Positions 1-13,100 of a DNA stretch of 64,000 bases are shown piece after piece (the first letter of the stretch is position 1; each line of letters starts with the position of its first letter). Both the position numbers and the translations under genes were made by a program. Below the pieces are notes generated by a model. It worked only from the letters and a program-made list of their open reading frames with translations, was not told the origin of the DNA and did not search any database. This DNA comes from Blastomussa wellsi (Eukaryota > Cnidaria > Anthozoa > Scleractinia > Plerogyridae). Location of the stretch: contig OX393562.1 in NCBI GenBank assembly GCA_947652115.1, forward strand, positions 26,880,975-26,944,974, written 5' to 3'.

Positions 1-610
1 GCAATTTTGGTTGGTTTACCAACGTATGGTACGTACGATAGACCTGGCAGGGCTCTCTTTAGCTCCCTGTCACAAACCTCGCAGTATGCAACGCTTTTGC
101 CGGCTGTCCATCCCTCAACGTCCTATCGTTTTCTTCAAACACTGAGCAGTCATTGCAAATAGGAAATTCGCATCTCAAGCATTTATATACGAAAAACACA
201 TTCCCATCACGCTGTGCGATAACAACAATGACTTGCGATAGCTCGCCATTGTCTTTGCTCGATAGCTCGAAATCGTCTTTGTACAGCGCATGCTCGTCCG
301 GGGGGAAATAGCGTTTGGCAGATGGGGAATCCATCACATTTGAATCAATTATTTTATAATTTGCATGATTTCTGAATTGAATTCGGTGCGTGTTTAGAGC
401 GGCGTTTGCTGTAACGCCGAACCCCTTTCGCATTATCCGACTTGGCAAGTTGAACTTATGCTGGAGTCGAACCAATTAATTTGAGTCCAACTTAATTGCG
501 GCAAACGTCGCACCATTCATGCACCTATTTCAAAATTAATAGGTTCGACGAATTAAATTCGACTAAGATTCGACGTTTGCCCAAGGCCTTAGTTCCACCT
601 ATCTACTTAC
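1..610. other. Repeat-like region with an open frame of unknown origin
   Basis: A minus-strand open frame at 59-475 (138 codons) contains CLRCEFPICNDCS, a zinc-binding-like Cys pattern. The bases 480-590 hold repeated TTCGAC/GTCGAA motifs in both directions. I think this is a mobile-element or repeat remnant, not part of gene A; no gene A exon was found here. Confidence 0.35.
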
Positions 611-1114
611 AAATTCGACGTGGTCGTCTCTTCCTGATTCTCCTTTTGCCCGTCCACCTTCCACGATATCTTATGTACGCCACTCTTCGCCTTCTCCTTA
701 CCCGCAAGTTTCGACCGTGATATCTCATGCGATATGTTCGGCGACGGGCAACCGGTTTCCACCTGCGCCCAAGTTTCATGTACAGCCGTCTCCTCAGCAT
801 CATCATGCGCGCCCACATTCGTCTGAACTTGATCATTAACTGGTTCGCCTTTATTCGGAGGCGTTGTAATCGTCTTCGATATCTCAAATACCAGCGACCT
901 CTACGCTTCAAAACAGGTTTCCATTTTTTTCCAAACCAGATGAACCACCTACCGCGTCGTTTTTGACACGGACGCCATCTTTTTCGGAAGAATATTTTCA
1001 CCCGTCGGCCGTTTCTGCGAAGTCTATATCTGCCACGGCCAATTTTTACGTACCATCTTCTTCCTCCTCGTGTCAAACGTCGGTAACGTCCTTTGAAGTA
1101 TATTCTATTGCGAG
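611..1114 (-). CDS. Gene A W-repeat exon, last one in window (167 codons)
   Basis: The clearest example of the 18-residue period: GRRWYVKIGRGRYRLRRN, GRRVKIFFRKRWRPCQKR, RGRWFIWFGKKWKPVLKR, RGRWYLRYRRRLQRLRIK, and three or four more units in register. The exon ends in phase 1 at a GTAAGT donor like its siblings. If not spliced there, the frame reads two more residues (C, K) and stops at TAG. By analogy with gene B I favour splicing to a terminal exon left of the window. Confidence 0.85.
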
Positions 1115-4100
1115 CTAAGTGGGGAAAATATAAGTAATGCAAAGTGAGAAAGGGATGCTGTCGCTGGTACGTCCTTAATGTATGTCTGTCTCAAGTAAAC
1201 GCCTTAGTCCGTTTAAACAAAAAATATCAGCCTAACCGTAAAAGCATACGTTACAAGTAATTAAAGTAAAATTCAAAGCGAACGAATACAACAAAATTAG
1301 CGCAAATTTATTATTCAGTGTGATATTTTCCGAAGGAACTCTTCTACTGAGGTGAACATATATGTTTCTTAGTTTATGAACAACTTCAGTCACTTCGTTA
1401 GAACAAAACACGTGACGTTTCTAGGGTCATGCCCCGATCAAAGAATGATCACTAAGAAAAAGAAAAGTAAGAAAATTGTGGAACTTACTTCTTCTTCTTT
1501 TTCTCCTTCTTCTTCTTCGTCTCCGCACTCTACGAGCTGAAACATTTTTGACAACAAGTTAGACTTAGGCATGCGAAAGATATGGATAACGTAATTCAGG
1601 TTGTTTGGACTAAACATCTTCTCATCTTTTTACCGGGGTTTATTGGAAGCTTTGAGTCCGGGTTTGACCACTTCGCTTCTAAGCTTCTCATCTGTTCTTT
1701 AACTGGATTTACTACATCGCCAGACGTGGATATTGGGAAACCAGATCATGCCTCAACGGTGAGCAATTGCTGCTCAGATTCTCAGATTAATGTAACTAAC
1801 CGTAGCCTGCGTGCAGCCGTCTCCTATTTCCTAAAGCGGAAAAGTGACGTCTGTGAAACGGCGTCGCTAATCGTGTTTCAGTATCCTGCTGTTTGAGATT
1901 AAATTTAGCATAAATTATAGCTTTAATTCAAGAACTTCGCTCAATCAAATAGAATCAATTTAGAGAGCTTAAGCAATAGAAATAAAACAGAAAAACAGTA
2001 CTAACAAAGACAGTGAGTAGCAAAACATATGGCAAATTACAGCTCATGATCTGCCAAGTGTCAGAAAAAAAAAATTCACAGGGTTAAAGAAATGGTGAAG
2101 ACCTGTGACCTCAGCTAAATTTTTGCTAAATTGCTGAGTCGGACGGGACTGTTTGAGTTGAAGTTCCCCCTAATTATACAGAATATAACAAGCATTCAAA
2201 AAAACACAAAGCGAAATAGCTCGAAAACGAGTTTAATCTGAGACAAATGTCAGGAACCGCAAGAGTTATATACGGCATCCTGTCAACTCCATCCTTTAGT
2301 AACTTTTAGAACACGATCATGAAAGCGATTCATCCAAAAGTACTCGCCCTTCGAGGATTCCACACTGTTTATTCCAAGTGTTTGGAACTCCTTATTCACT
2401 AGCAGCTCAGCCTTGAAAGATTTATAATCGCTTTCATGTAAGATTTTGTCTTCGATCTTTCATAATAATCCCCGCGGGTCACTTCCGTAGCTTTCCAACG
2501 CATCGATTGCTTGATACACAGGGATCTTGAGTATACAGCAAACTGTACAGAGCGGACTTTGTCACTTTGAAATTCTACTCTACCTTGAACCAGACTTCTG
2601 CAGTTGTGATTCCCAAGAAGCGAAATAAACTGCACAAAATCACACGTGAGTTACGGTTAACGTTTTCCTCTTGCATGTTAATGAAAACACAACGCATAAT
2701 TATATTGAGTATTTTACGATGACAGCCAATCAGGGTTGACTCTAACAATGCCTACTGTCAAAGCAACCAATGAGAGAGCGGTCCCCAGATTCTGGAGAAA
2801 CAGCAGGATACTGGAACACGATTAACGACGCCGTTTCGCAGACGTCACTTTTCCGCTTTAGGAAATAGGAGACGGCTGCACGCAGGCTAAACTAAACGCT
2901 GCCTTAGCTGATCCATAATGAATGGTCGGTAATGAAGCTTACGTGAGGAAAAAATCTTAAAAGCGAACGAAACCTTAAAAGGGGAACATTGCAAAGTGTT
3001 TAGCGTTATTTACTGTTCGTACGGTCATTTATCTGGGTAACATTTGAAGAAGAAGTACGTACGTCTTCGTCTTCGTCTTCGTCTTCGTCGTCGCCTTCTA
3101 CGACGTCGCCGCCTCCTTCGTCTCCTACTTGGCCTTCGTCTTCTCCCGCGATATCTTCTTCTGCGTCTTCGTCGTCTTCTTCTTAAGCCATACCTTCTTC
3201 GTCTCCTTCTCTTTCTCCTTTTTCTCCATTTTCGCATTTTTCTTCGTCTTCTCCTCCGCAATCTTCTTCGTGTTCTCCTCCTCGCTGCGATCAAAATGAC
3301 ATCAAGGAGAAATTTAATAACAAAACCGTGCATTTTTTACTTTTTAAATCACTACATTTAGCTTACAACATTTAAACCATTTTTAGCATGATTTTGGAAA
3401 TATCAAAAACATACATCGATCTTTGGAAACTGAACAATAATGGTTTTATTTTGTAGAGTAGTACTTGACAAATGATTAGAACCCATTGGGAAGTGAGGAT
3501 GGCTAACGATGGCGACGATGGAAACGGATTGTGATATGGATTTTTGAAAAAGCGTCAGGATGTCAGTTTTTCAAAGGTTCAAGTTTGGCTAGAAAATCGT
3601 TGAAATTTTGCAAAAATGTTGCTGCAGTGTGGATTTTCTTCAAGAAAATGATTTTAATCATGTAGTTAGAGCTAATTAAGTTCTTCTTACGTAAATTTTA
3701 GGGACCATTTCGTTAATTAATAACAGTTTTAGGCAAATATATCGTGCCAGTGTCCTTTAATAACACAATCTCGAATATTTTTAATAACACAACCGTGCAT
3801 ATTATTAATAACACAACCGTGCATACCATTAATAACACAACCGTGCATATTATTAATAACACAACCGTGCATATTAGGTTCTAAGTTAAGCATGGCAGGC
3901 AGACGAGGCGAGACAAGGGAGCTGTGCGAGTTACACATTTCACTTCACGAATATATTGCCGTTATGTCAGAAATAAAACCTGAAATGTATGTTTAAACAT
4001 TTTTGCAATAGAAACAAAATAATTTATAATAACGGGCTATCACTGTAAGAATCATTCTCAATTCTGTAAACCTGATAACACCTTTCTTTGATCAATAACA

Positions 4101-7100
4101 GTAATCAAAACATTAATTCTCTCACAAAATGGTAATACACAGTCCGATGTGTAGGTCTTGAAAATAAACAAAGATATGATATCACAGATATGGATTTTAT
4201 CACACCACAGTATGACCCCGTTGACGCGATCTATAAGGAAACCTAGTCCAAGCTCATGTCTGTGGGGCTGTACGGGCTATCAGCGTCCGGTCCTCACATC
4301 TCAGCAATTCATTTTGCTCACGCTCTTCAGGACTTACACCAAGAAATACCGGGAAATTGGGTCCCTGGGAGATTTTTCGAGATCTTCTGAGGGGAAGGGG
4401 GGGTCTTAATAGAGAAAGGTAGTACTAAATCGGATTCCACGTCCTTCCAACATCTTTGGTTTTTCGACTAAAATAAGAGTCGCATTCCGGGCACATGGGG
4501 GCAGCGTGGCCGAGTGGTTAGGGCGCCGGACTTGAAATCCGGAGGTCACGGGTTCAAGTCCCGCTCTGACCACTTAGCTGGAGTTGTTTCTTGGTGGACC
4601 CTAGTTCAACTCCTCGGTCATGCTTGTATATAGCCAACTGGTCCGCCTCCCGCCAGTTGGGATTTTTAAGCTTGTTATGTTCATTTGAAATATTTGTTTC
4701 CCTCAGTTTGAGTGGCATGTCTGAGAATTAGCTTGGTGTAGCTAAGTGCATGACCACTATAATCATTCATTTGACATTTGACATTTTTGACACTGTCGTA
4801 GCTTATCCCAGTTGAGAGAATATTACTACTCTACCTGGGTTGGATACCACTGCATTGCATTTTGTTCCCCGAATTTTTCCTGCTTATCGCAACAGATCAT
4901 CAGTGCCCATTTATATAACATCGTGGAGAGAATCACTGTGAATGGTTAACTTACCTCGTCTAGGCTTTCCATAGCGACCTCGATATCGCACTCGGTAACG
5001 CCGACCTTTCCTCCTCACCACCAATCGTTTACCACGGTATCGAATGGTATATCGCGTTCGTCGTTTCAGAAGCCACCAGCGTCGTTTGTAGTAAATGCGA
5101 TACCTTCTTCCAGTACACTTCAATGGTCGCCACTTTCTCTGGAACAGAATTTTGAATGTGCGCGGAGTCCTAGGCAGGCGGATGTACCGTCTGTTTTTGC
5201 GTATCGTCCACTGCCGTCCACGACGGTAGATGCGTTGCCAGGTTCTGTAGATATAGATGTACCAGATGTTTCGGATGCGCCTCAAAGGTCTCCATCTCCT
5301 GAGGTACTTGATCCTTAACCTCTTCCCGCCTCTGCGGACTCTGTACCTTATTCCTTTCACTTTAAAAATCAGCCGACTTGTCCACCGTCTCAAAATTCGT
5401 CCACGTCCTTTGAAATTTATTCTACGTCGCCTCCAGCCTAATGAAAACAATTACGAGGTAGTGAAACCATGACTGTGTAAACGTAGTGCATCACGTTTCT
5501 ATATTCTTCCACTAATTTTCATCGCCACACCTCGTCCTGCGGTCACTTTTAGCATCGTAGGGCCGATTAAAAACTTCAGTATATTATAGTTCAGTAGTGA
5601 ACGATACAAATATGTAACCAAACTGGTTCTCAGTTGAACGTTTGGGTAGCCAATTTTTTCACATAACTTTACAATTTTTGCACTTCGTCGTAAAGATAAA
5701 GAGGACTCAAAGAGCCCTTTCAGTTTAAGTTATAAAATAGTTTCTTTGCTGCTATTATAAAAAGCATATACCAGTTGCAAACAGATCTTTTCACGATCTC
5801 TTCTGAAGGCTTTTCGTCAATGAAATTAGATTACTTCCTCCAATTATACAAAAAATTTGATTGCTCAGTTTATGGCAGAAATCGCCTCGCTTCTCAGAAA
5901 TAACATACACTTCTTGACTTTAACAATTGTCATTTAAACACAAAACATAAACGCTACTGAAGTTCAGTACGTTGCAACTTAACAATAATACGAATTTCAT
6001 AGAAACGATACGTCTTATTAAGAATGTTACTGGCACTGGTTTAAATTTCTATTCCGGTCACGAGACTTGTCAAATATGGCCGAGATTTTGGATGATTTTG
6101 CAATATGTGAGAATTGTACTGACCACTTCTCCAACACGACTTGAGAGTATGTAGAAAGTTCATTTAAAATAAACCCAAAACTTGTAAATCCAGAACGTGG
6201 AAACATAATTTAAGCCTGCCTGAGATTTACCTCTGGTGCGTCTTGTTTTCCTCCTCCTTCTTCTTCGCCGACGTCTTCTGCGTCGCCGTCTTTTGCGTAC
6301 CCTTCTTCGCCTTCTGCGCCGGTTACGACGTCTTCTTCGTCGTCGTCTTCGTCTTCGTCGCTTTCTCCTGGTGATACGTCTGGACCATCGCGGTCGTCGT
6401 GAGCCTAAAAGAAAAAAATCGTTTTAAGTAATCAAATCACACGTCAAAATTAGCCATCAACAAGTGGGATAGTTATTTAGTTATTGCTGGCTCAAAATCA
6501 CCAAAACAGGGTTAACAAGGATTACAAAAGCATCTTTGTTTGACATGTGAATTCATTTTTCCTATTGCAATATATCTTCGGTGACAATATAACAGAATAA
6601 AAAAAAATCCACTTTCTATCGTTCATAACATTAAATTACTAAACGTACTGAAAACTGCCCAACGCTTGAAACATTCTCAAAATCAAAAATATCTGCTTAC
6701 TGACCCAAATTAAACACAGCGTTCTCAGGAAAATCAAATAGTACTATAGATTAGTAGTACGGATTGATTAGAATGGCAGTTAGCTAAAACATTTTGCTCA
6801 TGCATAACTACATTAACACTATTACTTACGTTTTCTTCTCCCTCTTTTAACTCTTGTTACTCCTCTCCATCTCCTTTTTCCTACTTTGACTCGATATCGT
6901 CCTCTTCTTCTTTTTTTCACTCGGTATTTTCGTTTGCCCACTCTTATATAGCGCCTTCTTAGTTTCATGATTCGTCTCCATCTTTTTCCAATGCGCATGC
7001 GCCACCGCCTTCCACGACACGTCACCACTCGTATGCGCCTCTTGAAACGGAATCGAAGCCTCCACCTCAACCTGACCACTTTTCGACGCCAGCGGATGGT

Positions 7101-10100
7101 GTATCGTCGGCCACGTCGTACAACTCGGACACGTCTTCGTCCTATTCTAATATACCATCGTGAACGCCTTCGGTAAACTCGTCTGTACCGTCCAAATACT
7201 TTGATTGTAAATCTGCGGCGTTTGAATCGAGGGATTGTGATTCGTCGCTTCTTGAATCGGATCGTATATCGTCGGCGATATATTAGACGACGATAGCGGC
7301 GGCGGAAGCGTATCCTGACACCCCGTTTTCCTGCAAGACATTTCAACTTGAGTGAAAAACAAATCAAAACTACAGTTTAAAGAAGCTGCGTCATGTTTTG
7401 TGCACCTTGAAAATTTTAACCTAAAATTTTCAAATTCGTCATTTGCAATCCATCTCCCTTAACCATAGTAGTTCCTTTTTGGTTTAGTATATCAGCAAGT
7501 TTTTGTTTTCCTTTCTAAGCAAATTATTATTTGAGGTTTCCTACAGTTTAAAGGTAATTTGGTTCATCACAAAAGAAATAACTCAAATTGACGCTAGAAC
7601 CATTGAGGTAGTAACTTGATAATTTAAACCATCGTGAGGCAAGCGAATAAAACTAAATTCCAGTTGCTATCCGTGTCAATTTCGATGGTATTGTCCGCTA
7701 ATGAGATGCAAGCTACTTATGACAAGCATCACAATGTGTCCTCATTGATAAAAGTTCTCCAAAACACACACAGAATGCTGTCAAAAAGGAAGTAATATGA
7801 AAAGGGAGAATAATCCAGTCAAATATGAAGTAGTAATTGAACAATACCTACGTTCAATCCTGGATATAAGTGCACTTGTTTGAGCGAAAATTCTGTGGTG
7901 TTGCAACAGCGTTTGTTAAGAAGATAGCATAGCACATTGAGCTCTTGTTATTCAAGTAGCATTCCACTTTAAAATCTCCGCGCTTTCTATTTTATTCATT
8001 CATGGGCCTGATGATCATTTTAATTGAAACAGAACGATTTGCGCAAGTTGATCATACTTTCTCTCGTGAGTATCACTGTGAATTTTTCACTCTTGGGATT
8101 AACCTTTATTCTTCACTTCGGGACTGGAACTGTTACTACCCCTCTCCTCATCTGCCGATTTTATTTACCTTGTGGCAATTGAGCTGTCATTTGTGTTCAA
8201 GAAATTAAAGATACACACGAGTTCTGTGATGCCTTACCACAGCCGTTATCGAGTGTTCAAAAAACTCATTCTTCAAAAAAGACACTGATCACCTTAACGA
8301 GTCATATGGAATGCGTGTCGTGCCATTAGCGTGGAAAAAATTTGTTTTCTCCTCTTTTCCATCAAATCGTTGCCTACTTACGCCTTCTTCGTCGCTTCCT
8401 TTTTCGCCTCCTGATAACTCTTCTTCGTCGCCTTCGTCGCCTTCTTCTTCGCCGCCTTCTACGTCTACGGAGTCGTCTTCTTCGTCGTCGCCATCTTCGG
8501 ATCCTGTATCGTCGGCCACCTAAATAAACAAACAATATTTAGTTGCCTTATAGGTTCTAATTTCTAAGTGACATTTTTTCGTTAAAATAGACCTGAGGAC
8601 CGGAACTCTCAGCAAATCCTTATGGGCTTTAAGAGAAGAGTCTCCGTTAGTTTAATAATTTTCTATGTAACGAATTTACATGATCGAGTATAAATTTACA
8701 GTGGTAGTTTTAATTAGCATGCCTAACAATATCTGTATTATTTCTAGTTTGAGAGTAGATGAAATTTTAATTTTTTCTTAAACAACTGATAAGATGTAGA
8801 TCGTATTAGTCATCACAAATGAAGTCATCTCCGGTAATGTATAAAAGCGCCTTCAAATCAAAGTAAACTTTGAAACAATAGGTTACCAAGGCCGAAGCGA
8901 GCAATGACCTGAGAAGACAAAAGATGGCTTCGAATGAGGAAAATCCTAAAGGTTTGTAATCGAAAAGCTTGAAATAATTCAGGCTTAACTTTTGACAAGC
9001 ATATGAATATCGTGACAGAGTTCCCTTAAATGCTCGCTAGGAGACTGATCTAGTCAACCGCTTTCCTTAAAACACTTCAAGGAAAGCGAACTTTGTTGTC
9101 GCTTCTTGTTACTCACGTCTTCGTCCTCGCCTTCGACGTCTCCCTCGTGGTCTCTTTACCTTCACTTTCTTCCATCTCTTTCGATATCTTACTCTATATC
9201 TCCTTCCTTTTTTCCAGATCTGGTATCTTCGACGGCCTCTCTTTATAAAACGAACCCTTCGTTTCCTGACTCGTCTCCATATGCGGCCATATTTAATACT
9301 CCACCTTCTTCCGCGGCATCTAACAATGCGCCTGACGCCCTTGAATCGAATCCTGAATCTCCACCTCAAATAGATCCTCTTTCTCCTCCACCAAATGTAA
9401 CGTCTTCTACCTCGTCCCCTCACTCTCAAACGTTTGCGTCCGTAACGTACATACCAGTACTTTCCTAACCGTATTATGGGTCGAGACTTTTTAAACAGGC
9501 TGATTGTCAGGCGGCCACGCCGGAAACCACGGATTTGATACTTTCTTTTTCGGTATTTTACTATCCAACGTCGGCGAGTCAGTACACGTCGGAATTTACC
9601 TCCAAAACGTACTTTTACACGGCGACTCGCTAAAGAAAGAAATAACAAATGTCAATATCAAAGAAAGTTTATTTCGTTTAAGCCTATAGAAAAGCAGCTG
9701 TGCTTTATACAAAATGTTTCAGTTCATCATTTTGTACTCTTTTGTACTCAGAGTTAAGTTATTTGGCGAATCTTTAAAGCTCCAGCGTTATGTTCAATAT
9801 ACCTACTGTTTGAAGCGCATGAAGAAAATACTTTATTGGTACGTCTAAAAAGTGTCAACGATCTCTTCCCGTCGGCAAATAGAGAGCTTAAACACGAGTT
9901 TTCTGTGTCACGGACAGCGAACGAAAGTAAAATTTACCTTCCTTTAGGGCGTATTATCTGGTTTTCATCAAAAATGTGATATTGTAAATGCTAAATCCAG
10001 AGCTATTCAACTCACTACAGGGAGAGAAAGCGCGACAAATAACAAGAATGACTTTCGGTTGCCATGGTTCTCCTAATACTAACCCCTTTTTAGGTATGTG

Positions 10101-13100
10101 CTTTTTTTCTGTTTTCTTTCTAAAGCATTCGGCACGAATAATATTTCCAGGTTTTCAAAATGACAAGATATATCGACGTCAGTTGAGAATATACTCAGGC
10201 TTCAATTCCTGCATTTTGTCCGTTTTAAAATAGAAAGAAGACAACTTTTAATTAGGTAGCGTAACAACGTTTTTTTTTTCAAACAAGAGCATGGCTTACG
10301 TCTTCGTCGTCTCCTTCGTCGCCGTCTTCTGAAAACTTTTATCTTCCTCCATTTTCTCTTCCCAACTCGCAACTTGTATCTTCTTCCTCGTCTCACGATC
10401 GTATATTTTCGGCGTCTAACTCTTATGTAGCGGATTCTGCGCTTCGTGATTCTTTTCCATTTACGACCAAACTTAATGCTCCACCTTCTTCCGCGACATC
10501 TAACAATGCGCCTGATGCCCTTGAATCGAATCCTGAATCTCCATGTGAAATAGATATTCTTTCTTCTATATCTTATATAGCGACTTCTACCTCGTCGCCT
10601 CACTCTGCATCTTCGGCCTCTATAACGTATATACCACTTCCTGCCTCGACGGACGATGCGCCGTCGTTTTTTGTTGACTCTAATTGTTAGGCGGCCATGC
10701 CAGAAACGGCGTATTCCATATTTTCGTTTTCCGAGTCTGACTGTCCAGCGTCGACGAACAATTATGCGTCGGTTTTTACCTTTGTACCGCGTTATGGAGC
10801 TGCGTCTCGCTAGGAAAGAAAGAAAAAAGGAATGTCAAATGTAGTATGGAATTCAAGACAAGCGGTTATTTTGACAGTCCGACAACATGTTCTAAGATTA
10901 ATCATTTCATTGGTCAGAGTAGAAAATGCGAGGTTGCTTGTTAGCTGTTTATGCTGTGCATTCGGTAGTTACGAATTTTTGGCCACATAAACATTTCGAA
11001 ATTTCAGTAGACTGCTCATACTGGTGAAGAGAAACTAAGCCCGAAACGTCCGAGAATAAACGTTGAAGATGAGATGTTCGTTTTGCCACGACCGAAGGAC
11101 AAAGTAGCTCAGCTGGTGAGAACGCTCGAATCCCGTCGAGGAGTCAGAAGTTTTGTTTGCTCCATGCTTTGACATTAATCAATTTTTTATATTCCACCGA
11201 TGCGATGTCAAAAGGCAGCTCGAAACTAGCATCAAATATGAAATATTCGCAATCAATTAAACTTCTCTTGAGCTGGTTTCAAGATCTACATAATGAATCT
11301 GAAATGCTTGTGCGACAGTTGGATATCTTTTTTTGCGAAAAGATGATTTTCAGCCCGCATTGGGGAATCTCTACCTATAATGTTTATGTGCAGGGTCTCA
11401 AACGAAAGAATGTTTGCTATCCAGAATGAAAATTACGGGATCGGGCGAATTACCTTTTTCTTAATTATTAACGCCCGAAATCCTTGCGAAACAATGATAA
11501 AGAGAAGACGAACCTGAACGGTATTCCAAACCGTCGTTTCAGCTCAGCAAGCACTCCCAAACAAAACGGCCCGTTATGGCGAACTGTAAAACTTCGTGTA
11601 CGCTGTTACCGAAGTGTAACGTATCAACGAATTCAAAACAAAAAATGTAAAAAAAAACCGAGACTGCGCAGTACGGAGTGGAAAACACCTTTAAATACTC
11701 CAAACCAAGCGGTTCCTTCAAAGCCAAATGCCAGTTGTCACTTACCTCGTCGTCGTCGCCTTCTTCGACGTCTTCTACGTCTTCTTCTTCGTCGTCGCCG
11801 TCGACGTCTTCGTCTTCTCCTTTTAAGTCTCCTTATTCGTCGTCTCGGCCGTCGTCTGCGAGTTCGTCTTCTCTTTATGCCTTCGGGAAAGAGTTTTCAA
11901 ACGCTAAAAGCTGTTTCTTTTTCAAACTAGTTGGAACTATGATTGGCTGATTTCACAATTACAGGAGGCATGTCAAACCGTCAAGTTTCACGACGATACT
12001 GAACAGCCCTGCATACCATTAAGGACAATTTCAGTATCTTACAACAAAGTAAGCCATGAGATCTCATATAAAGTGAAAATTTTAGTGGCAGATCTAGGCG
12101 AGGTACCAGCCCTCCCACCCCCCTTCCTTATGGGCTTAAATTTTAAGGAATGAAGAGGGCCGAAGGGACATATAATTTTTAGGGGCTCCAACTTAGAAAG
12201 AAGTCTGGATGTACCACTGAAACTAACATTAAAATGATATATGTAAGAGCGTTGGGGTGCTTACAATGGTATAAGCGAGCTAAAGAACATATAAAATAGA
12301 TGGAGTGGAATTTTATTTCTTTGTCTATTAACAACCCTGACTGTTAGTATCGAGAAGCGCTGGCCAGGCTCGAGAAATCGAAAATGCAGATACGTTTTCG
12401 GAAGAACGCGTTTTGAGAAGTACAAAGGAAAAACCCGCATATAAGAACCTAGTGGCTTAACAACCTGCTGGCAGAAATTTTCCATTTTAATACGGTTACC
12501 CAAAAATATAAGAAACTTTTTGGCCAAGCAGATGTAAGCAGGTTCTTATATTACAAACCTACGTATTGGTAATATACTAAAACTGTACTTACGCCGACGC
12601 TTATATCGACGCACTCTCCTTGGCTTGGACCATCTTCTTCGACCGATTTTGATGGAATACTTCTTCCTTCCTCGTCTTCTCACCCAAACCCTGCGGCGAC
12701 GGTAGCGAATATAACGCTTGACTCGCCTTACTAACCGTCTCCGTTTATTTTTGTACCTAAATGTCCATCCACGGCGGCCACGTCTTAGCGTAAGTCGTTT
12801 GCGTCTGAAGCGAATCACAAATCTCGTTTTTCTTAATACTCTCCATTTGCGACCACGCCTGATGTACCATCGCCTACCTCGCCGCTTAATTCGGCACAGA
12901 CGCCGTTTGATTCGTACTCTCCAAATCTTTCGTCTTATAACAACCTTGCGGTATTTTCGCTTCCAGTACAAGCCTATTCTTCTGAAGACCCTGCGGATTG
13001 GCTTCCTTCTGCGCTTGATTCTGATAAAATACCTCTTTCTTTTTCTGATTCGCCGGATTCTTCGACGGTAACGAATAAATCTGCCACCTGCAAGGGAATT

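Noticed and set aside
3044..3361. Long plus-strand frames rich in Leu/Arg or Ser/Pro opposite the Arg exons (also at 7081, 8311, 9106, 11678, 14829, 53319).
   Set aside because: They are the antisense of repetitive Arg codons, have no splice logic of their own and break the joint frame found on the minus strand.
4501..4572. tRNA-Ser(TGA) gene.
   Set aside because: It lacks the long variable arm of tRNA-Ser and the acceptor stem does not pair; a SINE body follows.
8289..8519. Minus-strand acidic frame (Asp/Glu-rich) that looks like a secreted acidic matrix protein.
   Set aside because: It overlaps an Arg exon one base out of frame, and the start Met lies in the intron-acceptor region. Phase 1 borders on both sides demand the Arg frame.
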